From Combretum micranthum (Eukaryota > Streptophyta > Magnoliopsida > Myrtales > Combretaceae), in assembly GCA_024138025.1 (NCBI GenBank), contig JAMXBD010000963.1:186001-250000 (forward strand): a stretch of 64,000 nt of DNA, read 5' to 3'. The notes below the pieces were generated by a model. It did no database searches, was not told where the DNA came from, and saw nothing but the letters and a program-made list of their open reading frames with translations. Position numbers and translations under genes: made by a program. Positions 9,529-22,389 of the stretch are shown here, one piece after another. The number at the start of each line of letters is the position of its first letter. Positions within the stretch are counted from its first letter, which is position 1.

Positions 9529-12500
9529 ATGTATAGAAGTGCAGCTTCACGTCTTAAGTATCTCAAGGTCAGTTTTTCAATCTCAAAGATCCCAACTTTT
9601 TCACCATTTTCTTAAAAATTACAAAAAAAAAAAAAAAAGAAATTTAGTATCATTTTAATGTTGGCTGTGTTTTACTTTGTAATAATATGTGGAAATATTG
9701 TACAGCATGTTGATTTAGTTTATTGGGATATCATTTATTTGAAGTGGGATTTGTTTGAGTATTCAAGATCTTATTTTTAGGATTATTAATTACTAAAGGC
9801 ATGAACTTGAGGTGAGAATGAATTGGAAATGGCTTGTTTTGGTTAAGTCTGGGGCTATATTGTTCTTGTTGGCAGATAAAACTGTGATAAAAAAACAGGG
9901 TTTGAGGTTTTGAAGTAGAAATTCTTTTCGTTGATATGCTGTATATGAATTGTGGGTTTCAAAGTTTGAGTGCATTTCTTGAAGGGATATCATGAATTTC
10001 TTTTCTTGCAGAATCTGGTAGTTTGGAAAATAGTTGAGCCTATTTTGCATTTCTAAGAGTAATAAGTGGAATTTGGTAACTTGGAAATATGTTGCATGAG
10101 TCTTGAGATACGTTTATATTCTTCTATGTTTAGAACTTTATTTCCTGTTCTAAGTAATATATTGTGTACTGCATAGGAATCAGTTGTTCTTGGTGCATTA
10201 GCTTTAGTTAGTTGTGATAAATGCTGATCTGAAGCTCTCATGATCAGTAATCTTATCGATATGTAGTTTGGAAGGGTACACCTTAGAAGCTACCAATTAA
10301 GGACCAATAGAAACGGGCTCGCATTTAATGGGGATTAGGACTATAGAGTCTAAATGAACCATTCTGGCACATAAGAGTTTGGCTCAATATTTACTTGAAT
10401 TTAATTGATTATAATCAAGTGGAGCTTAAACTTGAGTTATTTGAGTAGCTTATCAAGATGGGCTCCTGTTTGGTTTGATAAGTTCTTGGCCTCAATCGAG
10501 CTTCTATTACCCTTAAGCATATATTTGTGTGAAGTTTGAGTTTTAATACAGATTTTATTAAAAGCAAACATAAGATTTTCTTAGTAATCGAGACTAAATG
10601 AGTTTAGTCAAGCTAAGCTTGAGCTTATTATGCAATACTCTTGAGTCTCGACTCAATCAGTTTGTTTGTACTCCTAGTGGTGGTGGGATTGCCTAATTTC
10701 ATAAAACTCATAGATTAGTGTCACATAAGTTTGATTTGGAGTTCAAGTCTCATATCCTCTAATTATGTCATTATGTTGCATGGGGCTTCGGAGCCTGTTG
10801 GTTAGTCTTTCACTAGTCTTCTTGCTAGTTTTAATGTATAAAATATAAAAGTGTGCACCCATGTCCAACCTTGAGCTTTTAAATTATATGACCGTGGAGC
10901 TAAACTCATCATAGTATCAAACTAAGACTTTGAGTATAATTTCCTCATTATCTTCTGGCTTTGTATCTAACCTTTTTCCACGTGATGCCCTAATCCATGT
11001 TCAAGCTTACATGTGAAGGGATTGTTAAAGTATAGAAATATTAGTTAGTTTGGAGTTAAACTCACAACTGGTTTAAGGTGGAGGCAGATGCGGTGAGGGC
11101 AGTGTCATTGTCCTAACCACACTATTGCAATTGAAAGGTAGTGGATGACTCCAATAGCATTCGATAAAGATCTTTAGAGGAGTGAGAACCATAATTTTGA
11201 CTTGGGATTCAAGTCCTATTCCCCGGGATACATATAACTCTCTGTACAAAAATTTAAAGGTTAAATGAGGATAGAAAATGCTCTAGACAAACACGAAGGA
11301 TTGCCTGAGTGGTTAGGCAAAATTTTATCACATGAGGCTTTTCTTATTCCATGGGGTTCACAGTACTCATTTCTTGCTTAGTGAATAATGCTGAATATCT
11401 TTTCTTCTTCTGGCCAGGTTATAAAAAAGATAATGTCTTTGGTGTTTCTGCTGTTGATATAGAAAAATACTCCACTAAAGGGCTAAAATGCCTTCTTTTG
11501 TGCGGGCTGTTTGTCCTTGTGGACTGATTTTGTTCATCTGTGATGTTAATGCATCAGGGTCGAGTTGGGCATTTTGGAGCTGCTAGGTATGCTACAGCAA
11601 GTGCTGTAGCTTCTAGTACAAAATCAGCAGGTTTGTTTAGCTGGTTGACTGGTGAAAGCTCGAGTACACTTCCTTCCCTTGAATTCCCCATTGCTGGCAT
11701 TTCTTCACCACCTGCACTACCAGATTATGTGGAACCAAGCAAGACCAAGATCACCACTCTCCCAAATGGTGTCAAGATAGCTTCAGAAACATCAACTGTG
11801 TGTCTAGTTTTGTTGGTTTTTTATTGCTTGTTTACTTTTCTTTAAGTTGCTTTATAGTCGAAGTTCCATTGTCGGCCATTTTAGTTAATGACTTGCTTGA
11901 ATTTTATGGCTGTTAACTAGAATCCTGCAGCCTCCTTAGGACTATATTTGGATTGTGGATCTATATACGAAACACCTATGACGTGTGGGGCAACCCACCT
12001 GCTGGAACGAATGGCTTTTAAGAGCACAGGAAACAGGAGTCACTTGCGCATCGTTAGGGAAGTAGAGGCTATTGGAGGAAATGTAGCAGCATCTGCTTCC
12101 CGAGAGCAAATGGGATACACTTGTGACGCATTAAAGACCTACCTCCCTGAAATGGTAGAGCTGTTGATTGACAGTGTGAGGAACCCTGTGTTCTTAGATT
12201 GGGAAGTTAATGAAGAGGTATTTCTACACTTTCCAGGTTTTGATTACTGTTCTGGTGTTCTTGTAATTCTTGAATGCTTTCCTTAAGGGCTTCTTGATTA
12301 TTTTTTGCCCTTTTTCTGGCCCCCTCCGGTGATGAAACCTAGTTGATTTTTGTCCCCCTCTACAAAGGTGCCCATGTGATGCTGAACAATATTGTTTTAG
12401 CATCTGTAGAAATTTTTGGTATTGGCTCAATAATTGTCCTTCCATAGGATTCTTGCCTGATATGTTTAAATGTGGTACCCTTAAAAGATATTTTGGTGCA

Positions 12501-15500
12501 CTGTAAAATCGGCGAAAGTCTTTTTTCCTTAGGTAATTTTATTTTTCTGGTGAGTAGCAACAAGTCTTGACAACTAAAAGGTGAGCCTTCAAGAAAAAGG
12601 ATTGGTACAAATCCAGCTTACTGAATTGTGAACCCAATTTTCTCCTTTTGCAAAGTTCACTTCAGATTCTTTATTCTTGTCTGAAGGAAGAAAATTAATT
12701 GGCTGTTGATCAACCGCATGTCTTAATTGACTTCCAATTGCTTACCGGGTATCTAAACTGACAATATACATAAATCTGCAGCTGCGGAAGGTAAAAGTAG
12801 AGCTTGGTGAACTTTCTAACAATCCACAAGGCTTACTGTTGGAAGCCATTCATTCTGCGGGGTATGCTGGTGCGTTGGCAAATCCTCTTTTGGCTCCTGA
12901 ATCAGCATTGAACAGATTGGATGGCACTATTTTGGAAGAATTTGTGGCTGTAAGATTGATAACCTGGTCAATGTTGGCTGGCATCACTTTACCTTTTTTG
13001 TTATTACCTTTTTGTACCTCTACATTATTTTATGGAGTCATATGGGAAAAATTTTACTTGTAACAATTTTAGGAGAACTATACTGCTCCAAGAATGGTCC
13101 TTGCGGTATCCGGTGTTGAACACGAAGAACTTTTATCGATTGCAGAGCCACTTCTTTCTGACCTGCCAAATGTGGGTCGTCCAGCAGAGCCAGAATCCAG
13201 ATATGTTGGTGGGGATTTCCGTCAACAGCTGATTCACCGGTTAGTATAAACATCCCACTCAAAACAAAGGGACGGAGAGACAAGAATAATTAAAAAGATA
13301 TTAATGTTTGTCTTCATTCTGTGGATCCTGATGGCAGAGCACACATGTGGCCCTAGCATTTGAGCTCTCAGGTGGATGGATTAAGGAGAAGGATGCCATC
13401 ATCTTGACAGTAATTCAGGTCGGTATGGAACCGTCACCACCGACCCACCCAACAACACCACCCCCCCACCACCCCCCCCCCTCTTCCCTCCCCCCTCTTT
13501 TTCCCTCTTCTCCTTCTCTTCCTGTGCTGTAAAGTTTTTACACAACTCCTTTATTATTATTTTATATTTTTCGGTCGGCTTTAATGTCCTCTCTCGAATT
13601 AGACTGATGTAGTATAAGGTTTTTCTGCAGATGCTTATGGGAGGTGGTGGCTCATTTTCAGCTGGGGGTCCTGGAAAAGGGATGCATTCACGATTGTGTA
13701 AGATCTAGATGCACCGGTTGCTCTTTTTAGAGATTTTTCTTTGCAAGTAGTGTTATTCATCCCCTCATTGACACCAACGCCAGTGCCCTTTGCATCCCCT
13801 GATCGATTTTCTGCTTTGTTGTTTGCATGCAGATCGTAATGTATTAAATGAGTACCAGCAGATTCAATCCTTTTCAGCTTTCAACAGCATCTTCAATAAA
13901 ACTGGATTATTTGGCATTTATGCTAGCACTGTAAGGAAGATTCCTCTACACACTTCTTTTCTTAGTTTCAGCTTTTTTGCTGATGTATTTGAGTTGCCTT
14001 GTAGTCCATGAATTAGCACGTCTACATACTACTAACTGGATTACCAGCAAAACTATACAAGCTATTTCAGATTACAAATGTATTTTAGTTTGCTAGAATC
14101 CTTCCTTGATGGTGATTGGTATTTTATGTGCTCATTAAAGAGAAAACTCAGTATCTCTTGAAGGCTTTCAATCTTTCTAGTACCACATATCATATTATAA
14201 TACTTTCTCGTGTATTACTGATCTCAGTAGAAATTTATACAAGTGTGTCCTCACATGGTATAAGACATATGGTAAATAACATGATAGTTTTAGCTCCATT
14301 ACTAATTGCCATTTTAATGATATTGAGAATAATGCATGGACAATTGATATTCAACTTCGAGCTAGGGAATAGTGGAGCATTTTATCTAACAATATTTGGC
14401 CTAGAATGTTAAATTGAAACACAAGGAACATAACAAACGGTAATTTCTTCACTAAAGGAAGCTGTAAGAAAAGAAGTTGCAAGCTCTCTACAGATTATCA
14501 TGCTGTCTCTTCACACCTGTTTGCTATTATGAGAACATTATTAGTATGGTTTTCAATATATGTTTCTGGCTAGATTAAGACTTAGCATCTGCCTTCTGCT
14601 TGAACCTGGATGATAGGATGTTGCTCGAATAAGTTAGTGCTAATTATCCCTCGTGCACATTGATCTTGAGCCAATCAGAATTCTTGCCACTGCTGTTGCT
14701 GATAATTGCTTTACTTTTGATATATAGATCTCTTTCAATCTCATGTCTCTTTCTCTACTTTATTTCTAGAGCCCCGAATTTGTGGCGAAAGCTATTGATG
14801 TTGCAGCTGAGGAATTAATTGCTCTTGCAACACCTGGGCAAGGTATCTATGCATCTTTATTTATTTACTCATGTTTCTACTTTTCAAATGTTTCCAGCAA
14901 CAGTGGTGATTTTTTCCCCCTCTCTCGCAGTTACTCCTGTAGAGCTACAACGTGCCAAGGAGGCTACAAAGTCTGCAGTCCTCATGAACCTGGAATCCAG
15001 GGTAATTTTCCTTCTCCTTGTGACCGATATAGGCTTCTAAAGAGAATACAAAAATATGAACTCTCTTAAAATAACTCAAAGTGAAGACAACATAGAAACC
15101 AATGCTTGGAGAAATAAACAACATATAAAATGAAAAAAGTTCAGGCATTTAAGTTTCAATTATATATGGTGGATCTTTCTTTAAATTTTAGTGGGACTTT
15201 GCGGATATCAATTAAATTAAATTTCACATGGTTTAAGAAATTTGTTGTATTTTGCAGATGGTTATATCTGAAGACATAGGGAGGCAAATCTTGACATTTG
15301 GAGAGAGGTAGACATCAAACATTTACGGCCTCTGTTGATTCTCTATTTTACCATGCTTGAAAAATTCTGTGCTAACAAATTTCTGGACTGGGCCTTGCAA
15401 GCAGTTGAAACATAATTTAAAGGACTCGATTCTTATCCAAACTTTTTATGTTATTTCAGGAAGCCAGTGGACCACTTCCTTAACGACGTAGATAAAATCA

Positions 15501-15716
15501 CTTCGGGGGATATTGCTTCCATTGCTCAAAAACTGTTGTCATCGCCTCTGACAATGGCATCATATGGAGATGGTAACCATACCAGTTTTAAGACTATTTT
15601 GTCTTCATGTGTTCAACCAGAATTTAGTTTTGACATGTTGCGTCGTTTTAACTCTTTTGACAGTCATAAACGTGCCAAGCTATGAAGCAGTATGCCGCAG
15701 ATTCCATGCAAAATGA
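9529..15716 (+). CDS. MPPalpha: mitochondrial-processing peptidase subunit alpha (13 exons, 504 aa)
   Basis: Exons: 9529-9567, 11558-11797, 11921-12217, 12782-12949, 13073-13239, 13340-13418, 13631-13697, 13833-13930, 14770-14842, 14931-15001, 15258-15307, 15460-15572, 15664-15716. All junctions are GT-AG and the spliced length, 1515 bases, is an exact frame of 504 codons plus stop, the usual plant length. The start [13 protein letters not shown] looks like a basic, serine-rich presequence. Exon 3 carries the former zinc-site region, here HLLER (residues 119-123) rather than HxxEH, as expected for the non-catalytic alpha subunit. Exon 7 encodes the glycine-rich substrate-binding loop ([15 protein letters not shown], about 333-347). 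The protein recognises presequences for cleavage by the beta subunit; in plants the pair forms the core proteins of cytochrome bc1 complex on the inner membrane. The exon 6 acceptor is GCAGAG, chosen because it alone keeps the frame. Confidence 0.95.
9568..11557 (+). other. intron 1 of MPP-alpha, with old repeat debris
   Basis: This 1990-base intron contains no coding evidence. At about 10340-10680 phrases such as GAGCTTGAGCTTATT and TTGAGTCTCGACTCAATC recur, like those at 16.14-16.6 kb, so a dispersed repeat family is likely. A segment around 10720-10760 (GGAGTTCAAGTCTC) faintly resembles the B box of tRNA-derived repeats, but I could not delimit an element. Confidence 0.5.
13430..13520 (+). 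repeat. cytosine-rich pyrimidine tract in MPP-alpha intron 6
   Basis: Right after the exon 6 donor the intron has an unusual run of ACC/CCC units followed by mixed C and T, almost free of purines on this strand. This is low-complexity sequence. It lies too far from the acceptor at 13630 to be the ordinary polypyrimidine tract. Confidence 0.8.
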
Positions 15717-18072
15717 AGTCACTGCCTTCTGAGGTTGAAATCTACAAATCTTCTGACTTTGCTCTGGAGGTGTTGAGCTGGACGCACACCCTTGACACAA
15801 TTTCATCAGCATTGCAATAAGAATTTCCAAAGAAATTTTGGGTCCTCAGGGAATTGATAAAAAATGAAATGCAATCCTTTGCTGAGGCGGTGTCCTCTAG
15901 GGTTGTTGTCTTTTTACTTAGATTTACAAGTGCAAAAAATTTTGTGGGCTTTGTTGATTGGCGATGAATGTCACATTGGAAACTGGATCGCAGCTCTATC
16001 TTGTTTGTACTTCATAGTACATGACCTGCTGATTATTAATTCAAGTTTTATAGTCAAGATGATTACTTTTCAATGGGAAGAAATCTTTGCATGTTTGGCA
16101 TGACTTACATTTTTTCATTAATGTCAAATGAGTATTAGTGTAATTGAATCGAGTTGAGATGATAAGATATAAGCTCGAGGCTTGAGTGTGACTTAAATAT
16201 CTTCATAGCTTGTAATTAGCTCAAGCACAACCAAATTTGACGCAGCTATTGTTATCCGAGGCTTAGGTTGAACTCGAACTTGAAGTGATGATGTGTTTGG
16301 GCTCGAATCAATTGTGTTGTTTTGCCTTCGTTTTGTCAAAAGAAATGAGCTTCTTCACGTGGAGTTCTGGTTTAAGCGTATCAAGCAAGCAGCTAGCTAG
16401 CTAGCAAGGTATTTGAGTTTGAATTTGATATTTAACTAAGTTTTGATTAAATGGCAATTGAATTGAGCTCGAGTTTGATTATTAAACTTAGACTACCTAC
16501 TTTGCGCACTTGGGTGTAATTAAGGCTTTATTTTTTCATAAATTTTATAGAATTTGAGTTTTGTATCGAGCTTTGAGATTGAATTCAATCAAAATCTTTA
16601 TAACCATTTTTTTGCCTCGTTCGAAAGTACTGAAATTTAGGATTTTTTTTTTTTTTAAATCTTGTGTTTACTAAAATTGTTTTGAATATAGGGCAGAGCT
16701 CTTGTGCAACATGTGCTTTCACCTGGTAAGCAATTTCATAGATAAGATGCATGTACAACATGCATTTTATTACAAATGAAACCCTAAATTAAAGGTGTAT
16801 ATTGTATATGCGTCTTTTTTATAAATCAAACTTTAACATATAACAATAATGGGGGAATTGTGTGTTTTTATAAATTAAACTTTAACATTTAGGGTTTTAT
16901 AGAGAAGGCCGATGTTTTCATGTAGGGTTTCAATTGTGTTAAAGGTAAATGCATAATATGTGTTGTAATAACTTCATATCACATGCGTCTTCGATAACTA
17001 TTTTAGGTATAGGTTTTAAAATTACATTATTTTTGGATTTTTGTTTGAAAAATATTCCATTTCCATACATAAGCCAACTTTTCTAAACAGTCAAGTTAAA
17101 TATGCTTAATTGATCCAAAATTGAGATTATTGAATGGAAAAGTAGTGTTTGATTGTAAGAATGGACTAATGAGAGAACTTGGATAGTAATACGAGAATAC
17201 TATACATCACAATTTACTTTACTTTGTTTGGTATGCATGGTATTAGATAAGGATTATTGTTTTGATCATTATTTGGTAAAAACAAGTATAACATAAGAAT
17301 GTAATATAAGGTTTGAGTGGTCCATTGAGTTGTTTAGTGAAAATAAAAATTGTTTCATCATACTATTTTTCTTTAAATTTGTTCAATACTTTTAAGGCTT
17401 ATTGTTCAGAATCAAACTTATGACAACAACCAAATAAGATATTAGGACTTTTGTCCAATCCTAATAAATTTATGTGAATCAAATTGCTCAATAGTTTTGG
17501 AACTTACGCTAAATTTTAGAATTGTCAAGGATTTGTTTAGGGAAAAAAAAAACAATAAAAAAGCACATAAGAAAATAAAACGAGTTCATGCATTATGATG
17601 GATGGACGGATGGATGGAAAGGGCGCAAAAAATATGTTTTTAGAATAAAATGCAAAATTCTAAATTTTAGAAAAATATTCAAATTTTATAACACTTTTAT
17701 TTTGTTAAAGAATTGTAGTGATTAGTGTTATAATATAAATAATAAAAATACATATTGAATACATGATTTAATGATTTTTAAGTAAAATAAATGAATTATG
17801 GTAAGTTTGAGATTATTTTAAAAAATATTTGAATTTTTAAATTTTTTTTCACAAATAGTACAATTTGACCATATTTCATTTTTTTTATTCTGTCACAAAG
17901 AGTAAAACGTGTCTTGAAGATTCACTTTTCAGCAACTTTTCCACAATTTTTTTTTTCACCTCCTTCCACCTTCATTTCACCATTCAAGACAAATCGTCTC
18001 ACTCAAAGTCACTCCCTCCCTCTCTCTACACCCTAACTATTCACGAACAAACACTCCTCCACCACCACCATC
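15717..18072. other. intergenic spacer between MPP-alpha and PPR gene
   Basis: The first few hundred bases are probably the MPP-alpha 3' untranslated region (AATAAG- and AATAAA-like motifs are present but not decisive). From 16140 to 16610 the sequence repeats phrases such as AAGCTCGAGGCTTGAG and TGAGCTCGAGTTTGA, typical of a dispersed plant repeat. Around 16680-17000 there are several TGCAACATGTG/ACATGCATTTT phrases. A short GGAT/GGAC tetranucleotide run lies at 17598-17620. No gene was recognised. The last 150 bases, C- and T-rich, are a likely 5' leader of the PPR gene. Confidence 0.5.
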
Positions 18073-21000
18073 ATGCGCCACCTCCGCAACCGCTACCATC
18101 ACCACACTTACCTCCGCCATTACGCAACCAAATACACCGCGAAAATAACCTCCACTTCCCCTTCCGGCCGCTCTCTCTCTGCTGAAGTCCTCCCTCCTCC
18201 ACCACCACCTCCTTTCGACCCTTACGGCCACCCTATCCCACGCCACGACCTCATCTGCAAAGCCTCCCAAATCCTCCTCAGCCAATCAAATCCATCCTCG
18301 TCATCATCATCCCGTAAAAAACCTAGCAACATCCAAAATGACCCTTTCTCTCTCCTCTCCAACTTCTTCCACACACTCTCTCCTCCCCTAACCAGCTCCG
18401 AAGCATCCCTAATATTGAAATCCCTAAACTGCCCTTCCCTCGCACTGAAATTCTTCCGATTCTGCCCTTCCTTTTTCCCTAAATTCCAACACTGCCCTTT
18501 CACTTACAACCGCCTGCTACTCATCCTATCCAAGTCCACCTCGCCGCACATGCTCGATCAGGTCCGCGAGATCGTGTCCGAAATGGAGCGGTCCGGGACA
18601 CGTGGGACGATCTCCACCGTTAATTTGTTGATTGGGATTTTTGGGAAAAGTGAGGATTTGGAGAAGTGTTTGGGATTGGTTAAGAATTGGGGGCTTAAGA
18701 TGAATGGCTATACGTATAAATGTCTTCTCCAGGCCTATCTGAGATCGTATGATACAGATAGGGCTTTTGGTGTTTATGTTGATATGAGGAGGAAAGGGTA
18801 TAAGCTTGATATCTTCGGGTATAATATGCTTCTTGATGCTCTCGCAAAGCATGAAAAGGTGTGATCTTGATTTTATTAGTTTGCTAAGTATTTGAATTTA
18901 TGTTAGTTTTAATTGGAATGTGGTATTTTAGAAGTTAAGTTTTTATGTGTTTTGTTTCGAATATGGATTAGATAGAACATTTAGTATTGGATTAAGACTA
19001 GAATGTAGTAAATTGAGGCTATGTTGTGCCTTCTGCGTATTAGTAGCTCCCATTACTTCGCTGGATGAAATAAGACACTAACATAATAGTTATTAGTGAG
19101 AATGGAATAGCTGTAATAGGAATCAATTCAATTGTTAAATTAATATTCATAGGTTTGAGTCATGAACGACTATTTAACATTTTTTGATAGAGATTCGTAT
19201 AATACTATTAGGATGAATATTTGCTGTCTCGATTTTGATATCTTAATATAGTTCCAACTAATTGTGATTAAACATGCGATAGTTTTAATGAGCAATTTTT
19301 GTACTAGATTATTTAATTTATTGATGTGCTATATTATGATTGGTGGGAAAACAATTAGCACACTGATTTTGAGATAGCAAATATTCATCCGTGTTATTGT
19401 GGGTTTAAAATACAACTAATTACCATGATAGCTATTTTATGAGGAATGCGGTTGTAATGAAACTGTTATTAGATATGAATTGAATAGTTAGCAAGTGCTT
19501 ATCATATATGCGACCTTCATGGGGCAATACCTTGATCCACAACGTGATTCTGTGTTTATAATGCTGCAAGTGCATGTTATATATCTTTTAAAGGATTAAT
19601 GTCATAAATGGTGCTTAAACTTTGATAAAATATGCAATTAGATACCTGAATTTCGAAATTATTTAATTTAGTATCTAAAAGAATTTTTCATACACGCCAA
19701 TAGTACTCTAAGTTTTTTTATGTACTAAATTGATCAATTTTGAAGTTTTTTTAGGTATTAAATTGATCAATTTAAAAATTTAGGAACATAATTGCATATA
19801 TTGCCTAAGATCAGTAACCACTTGTGACATTATATCCATCCTTTTTAATGACCATTTTGGACAAAGTTTGAATAGTTAATGCGGATGTTGTATCTTGTTA
19901 TTGCAAGTGTGTTGGATATTTGATCCCATTGATTATTTGTGTATTTTATAACTGGGCGAATCTTAAATATTTTGTGTCAATCAGATGCATTCATCACAAT
20001 TTGCACTTGCTATGTTATGAGAGGAGAAATAGTTTTTTAGGCTGGTTTACGATTGCCCTTTATTTTTCTCTTTTCTTTTTTTTGGGAATTATAGTAAAAG
20101 AAAATCACAACTGATAGGTTGTCTTGACTGGAATAGAACAATGATTTTTGCTTTCAGCTAGAATCGTAGTATTTGAAGGTTGAGAAATTATAATGCACAC
20201 AGATAATATAAAATTGAAAAAGAAATGAGGAGGTCCAGAATATATGTATTATTTACAATTATATGCAATTATAAGTCAGCCAAGCAATGTGTGAATTCCT
20301 GTAGAGTATTATTTTACATTTGCTCTCTTAAAAATCAAGTGATTTCTCCTTATTTGGACTACATATATTTGTTAATTAAAGAAGGTTCATCCTGAATCTA
20401 ATGGTTGTAATTTTGTGTGCAATGTAACTTCTTTCTGAAGTGGAGAAAATGTTTGATATCCAAATCCATTAGGGAACCCAATTGTTTGTGTGTATGATGG
20501 CGTCTATTTGATTGAGGGTGCTATACTTCCAAAACTGATTATAAGTTGATGGCATGAGATTAAGTACATGCAAATCTTTTGACTGATGCCTTTTTGTAGA
20601 GAAGTGTTGACTAGGAAAAAGAAACAAATTGAGTTTCTAATGTTTTAATCCTTGCAAGCCTTTTTATGGGCCCTGATTTCCTGATCTACAGTCTTTTGTT
20701 AGGTTGACCAAGCTATCAATGTTTTTGAAGACATGAAAAGGAAGCATTGTTACCCAGATGGAATTTCTTACACAATTATGGTCAGAATGTTTGGAAGGAC
20801 AGGAAAACCTGCAGAAGCTTCTGCCTTCTTTCAGCAAATGATTCAAAATGGTCATTCTCCGAATTTAATTGGTTACAACACAATCATTGAGGCACTCGCC
20901 AGAGGTCGGATGGTAGACAAAGTCATACATCTGTTCTCTAAAATGGTGGAAAATGAGTGTTCTCCCAATGAGTTTACTTACAGTGTTGTCTTGAATGTTC

Positions 21001-21908
21001 TTGTTGAGGAAGGGCAACTTCATCGGTTGGATGAGGTTGTGGAAATATCTAAGAAGTACCTGAACAAGTCAATATATGGATATCTTGTAAAAACATTAAG
21101 CAAGTTGGGCCATGCAAGTGAAGCGCACAGACTATTTTGCAACATGTGGAACTTTTTTGATCAAGGGGACCGGGATGCTTACATTTCTATGTTGGAACGT
21201 CTGTGTATTGCAGGGAAGACGACAGAAGCTATAGACCTCCTGGAAAATATCACCCAAAAGGGGATTGAAACAAACACTATGATGTTCAACATGGTATTCT
21301 CATCTCTTGGAAAGTCAAAGGAGATATCCCATCTTCAGGACCTTTATGAGAAGATGAAGAAAAATGGTCCTTCCCCAGACATATTTACGTATAACATTCT
21401 GATTTCTAGTTTTGGGAGGGCACGGAAAGTCGATGAGGCAATTAGAGTATTTGAAGAACTTGAGCAGAGTCATTGTAAACCTGATATTATCTCGTATAAC
21501 TCTTTGATCAATTGCCTTGGAAAAAATGGTGACCTGGATGAAGCTCACATGAGGTTTAGGGAGATGCAAGAGAAGGGATTGAATCCTGACGTAGTTACAT
21601 ATAGCACCCTTATAGAGTGCTTTGGCAAGACAGATAAAGTTGATATGGCTTGGCGGTTATTTGATGAGATGCTTGCCGAGGGTTGCTATCCAAACATTGT
21701 GACATACAACATCTTACTTGACTGCCTTGAGAGGTCAGGAAGAACTGCACAAGCTGTGGATCTTTATGCCAAACTTAAAGAGCAAAAATTGACGCCTGAT
21801 TCCATCACATACTCAATACTTGAAAGACTGCAAAGTGGTACACATAAAAGAGTCAGAATCCGTAGGAAAAACCCAATTACTGGTTGGGTTGTCAGTCCTT
21901 TGGGGTGA
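18073..21908 (+). CDS. ABO5: P-class pentatricopeptide-repeat protein, ABO5-like (2 exons, 663 aa)
   Basis: Exons 18073-18858 and 20703-21908 splice with GT-AG at a codon boundary (…AKHEK joined to VDQAINVF) to give 1992 bases. The basic N-terminus MRHLRNRYHHHTYLRHYATK is a likely mitochondrial targeting peptide. Residues from about 170 onward form a continuous series of 35-residue helical repeats with the usual phrases YNMLLDALAK, YTIMVRMFGR, YNTIIEALAR, TYNILISSFGR, SYNSLINCLGK, TYSTLIECFGK and TYNILLDCLE. The end is the conserved KNPITGWVVSPLG, and no E, DYW or SMR domain follows. N-terminus, repeat order and C-terminus match my memory of Arabidopsis ABO5 (At1g51965), a mitochondrial protein reported to be needed for splicing of a nad2 intron. 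Orthology is inferred, not computed. The codons of the first 500 bases are much richer in C than the rest. Confidence 0.93.
19593..19842. mobile_element. MITE-like inverted-repeat element inside the PPR intron
   Basis: The left arm starts GGATTAATGTCATAAATGG and continues with ATGCAATTAGATACCTGAATT; the right arm, read on the other strand, starts GGATGGATATAATGTCAC and continues with ATGCAATTATGTTCCTAAATT. The arms are about 80-90 bases and imperfect, around a short AT-rich middle. It has no coding capacity. Related phrases (TTTGCAATTAGCTACCTAAAT) occur in intron 1 of the Pol III gene at 47250-47440. Target-site duplication not resolved. Confidence 0.65.
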
Positions 21909-22389
21909 AGGGAGAAAATTCAGTTGGGCAGTTACTGGCAAAGCAACTTGATTGAACCTACAGTTGGAGTGTTCTGATGTTGGTGCTTCATGTGTTGAAG
22001 CTTTTTTACTGGTCATAAAACTCAATTTTGGAGACGCCTGACATTAGAAAATATATCGGGTAGGCATTGTATCTACATCTCACTTTCCCAGTTTTGCAGT
22101 ATTTCCTATTAATGAGTTGTGTATTTGCCTGTGATTGCTGTGATATAGTTGTGCATTCAGTTGTGTGAACTGTTAGTGATTTGTTGCACTCAAATATCTT
22201 CACAATTTTTGCTCTTTATTTGTTTGATTAGAATTAGGGTCGTACGTGAATTTCTATTTGTTTGACAAAATTAGTTTACAATTGTTGATTTCTTGAGTTA
22301 ATATGATGATTGAGTTATGGAATGGTTTTATTATATATAGTGTAGGGCTCTAGTGAAATTGAAGTGATCTTCAAGGGTTATTATGTTTT
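21909..22389 (+). other. 3' flank of PPR gene
   Basis: This stretch most likely holds the 3' untranslated region of the PPR gene. I see no further coding exon and no clear single polyadenylation signal. Confidence 0.4.

Noticed and set aside
10720..10760. tRNA-like B box in MPP-alpha intron 1
   Set aside because: No matching A box or cloverleaf could be drawn, so neither a tRNA gene nor a defined SINE is claimed.
14116..14412. 98-codon open frame
   Set aside because: It lies inside intron 8 of MPP-alpha, with no homology and no good splice sites.
17865..18185. Open frame with poly-histidine and proline stretches
   Set aside because: It is out of frame with, and overlaps, the PPR start; the histidine run comes from the same CAC/CAT repeats as the true N-terminal HHH.
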